DNA of 64,000 nt, taken from NCBI GenBank assembly GCA_016712675.1, contig JADJQR010000001.1, forward strand, positions 992,001 to 1,056,000, written 5' to 3'. The notes below the pieces were generated by a model. The model saw nothing but the letters and a program-made list of their open reading frames with translations, was not told the DNA's origin and searched no databases. A program made the translations under genes and the position numbers. Positions 62,175 through 64,000 of this stretch are shown in pieces (within the stretch, counting starts at the first letter, position 1; the number at the start of each line of letters is the position of its first letter). The DNA is from a bacterium (GTDB lineage Bacteria; Krumholzibacteriota; Krumholzibacteriia; LZORAL124-64-63).

Positions 62175-63331
62175 GCCGGGCACAATTGGCGCGGACACTG
62201 TCGGCCCTGCTGGCGGCGTGCCTTCTCGCGGTGGCCGGCGGCTGCGGCGAGAAGATCGCCGTTCCCGAGCCGCGGGGGCTGTTCGGGCTGGCGTCGTACG
62301 TGACCGAGGCAACCTATAGCGCCCCGCTGGCGCGACAGCTGCTCCAGTCCAACGGCTTCGTGTTCACGGTCGAGGCCGGCGCAGTCCGCAAGCTGAACCA
62401 GGAATTCGGCGAGGTCGCAGCCGCCACCGGGCTGGTCGATGCGACAGCAGTGTGCGTGGGGCCCAGCCGCGAGGTCATCTTCGTCTGGGACCAGGGCACG
62501 CGCCGCCTGCATTGGTACGCCGCCACCAACCTCACTGAACTGGGGCAGGCCGAGCTGCCGGCCGTGCAGTCCGTGCGCGCGCTGGGGACCAACGAGCGCG
62601 GCATCGAGCTGGTCCCGGGGGCCCGCTCGTTCGTCTACCTGGCGGACCCCGATTCGGCGGTGGTCCACCGCTACGCCTTCGACGACCTCAACGGGCCGAC
62701 CGCCTACGGCATCCTGACCTGGGCGGAGGGCGAGGGCGCCCGTTCCGTCCACGAGGCCGCCGGGATGATCACCGACAGCGAGGGCATGTTCCTGGTCTGC
62801 GATACCGACTCGGCCCGCAATTGGGTGATCCGTTTCGACGCCGCGCCCGACCTGGACGACACGACGCCCGCCGCCGGCGATCACGATCCGCTGCGCGGCC
62901 TGGCGCACGAGTTCGCGGTCACCTGCGTGCCGCCCGCGATGACGGACTACGTCATCGGCTATGCCGCCGCCTGCCCTTCGGAATCGGACACGTTGTGGGT
63001 GGGGCGCCCCGGTTCGGGGCTCGACGAGTTCGACGATCCCCGATCGGTGGATGTGGACGGGAGCGGTCGCATTTTCGTGGCGGACACCGGCAACGACCGC
63101 ATCCAGGTCTTCGATGCCGGCGGCAACTACGCGCTCCAGTTCGGCACGCGGGAGTCGTGCCGGTCCCCGGTGTCGCTCGCCGTGATCGACGTCCGCGTCG
63201 ATCTAGGTTCCTCCGGCGTGCACTACGGGGCCTTCGTTTTCGCGCTCCTGCCGGAGACCGGCGAAGTGCGCAAGTTCATCTCCAGCGAGCACTACCGCCA
63301 CGTCCACCGGGCGCCAGAACCGCAGGAATAG
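62171..63331 (+). CDS. Beta-propeller (NHL-type) lipoprotein
   Basis: The TTG overlaps the PorV-like stop (TTGA) and is preceded by GGAGGTG, giving 386 residues. The signal ends AVAGGC with a lipid Cys at about residue 24. The rest is a 6-bladed propeller with NHL-like repeats (DDPRSVDVDGSGRIFVADTG; NDRIQVFDAGGNYALQFG). Propellers usually bind proteins or sugars. It is last in the five-gene operon and probably forms part of the same envelope complex. Confidence 0.78.
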   Translation: MSRAQLARTLSALLAACLLAVAGGCGEKIAVPEPRGLFGLASYVTEATYSAPLARQLLQSNGFVFTVEAGAVRKLNQEFGEVAAATGLVDATAVCVGPSREVIFVWDQGTRRLHWYAATNLTELGQAELPAVQSVRALGTNERGIELVPGARSFVYLADPDSAVVHRYAFDDLNGPTAYGILTWAEGEGARSVHEAAGMITDSEGMFLVCDTDSARNWVIRFDAAPDLDDTTPAAGDHDPLRGLAHEFAVTCVPPAMTDYVIGYAAACPSESDTLWVGRPGSGLDEFDDPRSVDVDGSGRIFVADTGNDRIQVFDAGGNYALQFGTRESCRSPVSLAVIDVRVDLGSSGVHYGAFVFALLPETGEVRKFISSEHYRHVHRAPEPQE

Positions 63332-63362
63332 CGCACTACCTCCGAAATCGTGTCCGGCTCGG

Positions 63363-63393
63363 ATCAGGCCGGAGGACTCCGGATCCTGATTTT
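63363..63393 (+). terminator. Terminator after the five-gene envelope operon
   Basis: A nested hairpin ATCAGG-CCGGAG-GA-CTCCGG-AT-CCTGAT is followed by TTTT, 30 bases after the last stop codon. Confidence 0.75.
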
Positions 63394-63501
63394 CGCGGTT
63401 AATTCCGTCCTCACGCTGCCGAATACACCCCCGTACGGGAATCCCTAAGCGCCCAGATCCGTGGCGTCCGGGGTGACCCGCCTGGGGGAGGCACGTAGAA
63501 C

Positions 63502-64000
63502 ATGGCGCTGAGGGAAAAGGTCATCCTGTCGGTGGTCGCCTGTCTGGTGGTCGTCCTGGGGCTTTCGGCAGCCTGGAGCGCGTTGACGGTCAACCGGATG
63601 TCCTCCGAGCAGGCCGCCGCCGCCGCCGAACTGACGGCCGAAAGCATCACCGCGGCCATGTCGGTCTTCGGCGAGACCGGCGACATGAACGGCCTGCAGA
63701 TGTATTTGGCCAACGTGGCGAAGCTGCCGGACCTGACGGACGTGCGCGCCGTGCGCGCCCCGTCGGTGGCCAAGGAATTCGGGCACCGCGCGGGCGCTGA
63801 TCCGGTTGACGAGATCGACCGCCAGGTGCTGGCCGACGGCCAGGAGCGCGTCGTGGTCGACCACAACGCGCACACGTGGCGCACCGTCACCGCGGTCAAG
63901 GCCGTTCCCAGCTGCCTCGGCTGCCACGGCGAGAACGCAGACGGCGACGTCCTGGGCGTGGCCAGCGTCACGATGGACACGCACGCGTCGGACACGGCCC
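63502..64000 (+). CDS. Membrane sensor with CxxCH haem motif, partial
   Basis: The frame is open to the window end, so only the first 166 residues are seen. The ATG has GGGGGAGG upstream. A membrane helix (about 6-28; VILSVVACLVVVLGLSAAW) precedes a sensory region ending in SCLGCHGENADGDVLGVASV. The CxxCH motif is the covalent haem site expected of c-type cytochromes (compare the system II synthase at 24.6 kb). The pattern fits the DUF3365/Tll0287 haem-binding sensors of chemoreceptors and kinases for redox or gas. The output domain lies beyond the window. Confidence 0.75.
   Translation, partial: MALREKVILSVVACLVVVLGLSAAWSALTVNRMSSEQAAAAAELTAESITAAMSVFGETGDMNGLQMYLANVAKLPDLTDVRAVRAPSVAKEFGHRAGADPVDEIDRQVLADGQERVVVDHNAHTWRTVTAVKAVPSCLGCHGENADGDVLGVASVTMDTHASDTA

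Noticed and set aside
1-64000. tRNA and rRNA genes
   Set aside because: No cloverleaf-like segment with the TTCGAAT-type T-loop and no conserved rRNA block was noticed on either strand by eye. A tRNA finder run would be decisive.

Overview
The window is a GC-rich, densely coded piece of a bacterial chromosome. No rRNA, tRNA or CRISPR array was recognised. The gene content suggests a flagellated, Gram-negative member of the FCB-like lineages, of the Krumholzibacteriota/Eisenbacteria type. The reasons are large secreted proteins with FlgD-Ig-like C-terminal sorting domains (GH57 protein, S8 protease, 54.6 kb protein), a PorV-like outer-membrane protein, a TonB-receptor-like barrel, a tricorn-type protease, system II cytochrome c maturation and MotAB. 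The phylum is an inference; no marker gene was available to test it.

Layout. 0-3.4 kb: the end of a FIST sensor and its histidine kinase, a small exported protein, a decayed gene remnant and a 67-residue protein. 3.4-13.3 kb: an exported GH57 glycosidase, an intergenic tandem palindrome repeat with 56-bp period, a DTGSG-repeat DUF4097 protein, a methyltransferase, a tricorn-like protease and PPK2. 13.4-18.4 kb: a MerR regulator with an operator-like promoter, coupled to a VIT/VWA protein, then motA-motB. 18.5-24.2 kb: an exported protein followed directly by an IS1111-type element with a frameshifted transposase, then a TPR/degenerate AAA+/Fis regulator and a small exported protein. 24.6-30.6 kb: a fused ResB-CcsA cytochrome c synthase, a DUF1684 lipoprotein and a PLP-dependent decarboxylase. 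30.7-39.6 kb: a chemoreceptor-like protein with repeated short motifs, a GntR regulator, a TPR protein, a sigma/anti-sigma/membrane-protein operon, a CheY-like receiver, and a Mur ligase with a YkuD protein. 39.6-43.3 kb: a phosphotransacylase-butyrate kinase fusion, a second phosphotransacylase and rubrerythrin. 43.4-49.8 kb: a giant repeat-bearing subtilase and a hexapeptide acyltransferase. 49.9-54.4 kb: zinc ribbon protein-LemA-M48 protease, then pabA-pabB. 54.6-63.3 kb: five translationally overlapping envelope genes (sorted surface protein, lipoprotein, TonB-like receptor, PorV-like protein, beta-propeller lipoprotein). The window ends in a membrane sensor with a CxxCH haem motif.

Working together: the last operon looks like one surface assembly or uptake machine. 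The acyl-phosphate genes make or use ATP from acyl-CoA. The sigma/anti-sigma and FIST/kinase groups are signalling modules. The most unusual items are the tandem motif tail of the chemoreceptor-like protein, the tandem palindrome array, the probable guide-RNA end of the IS element, the cytosolic-looking YkuD protein beside a Mur ligase, and the five-gene envelope operon.
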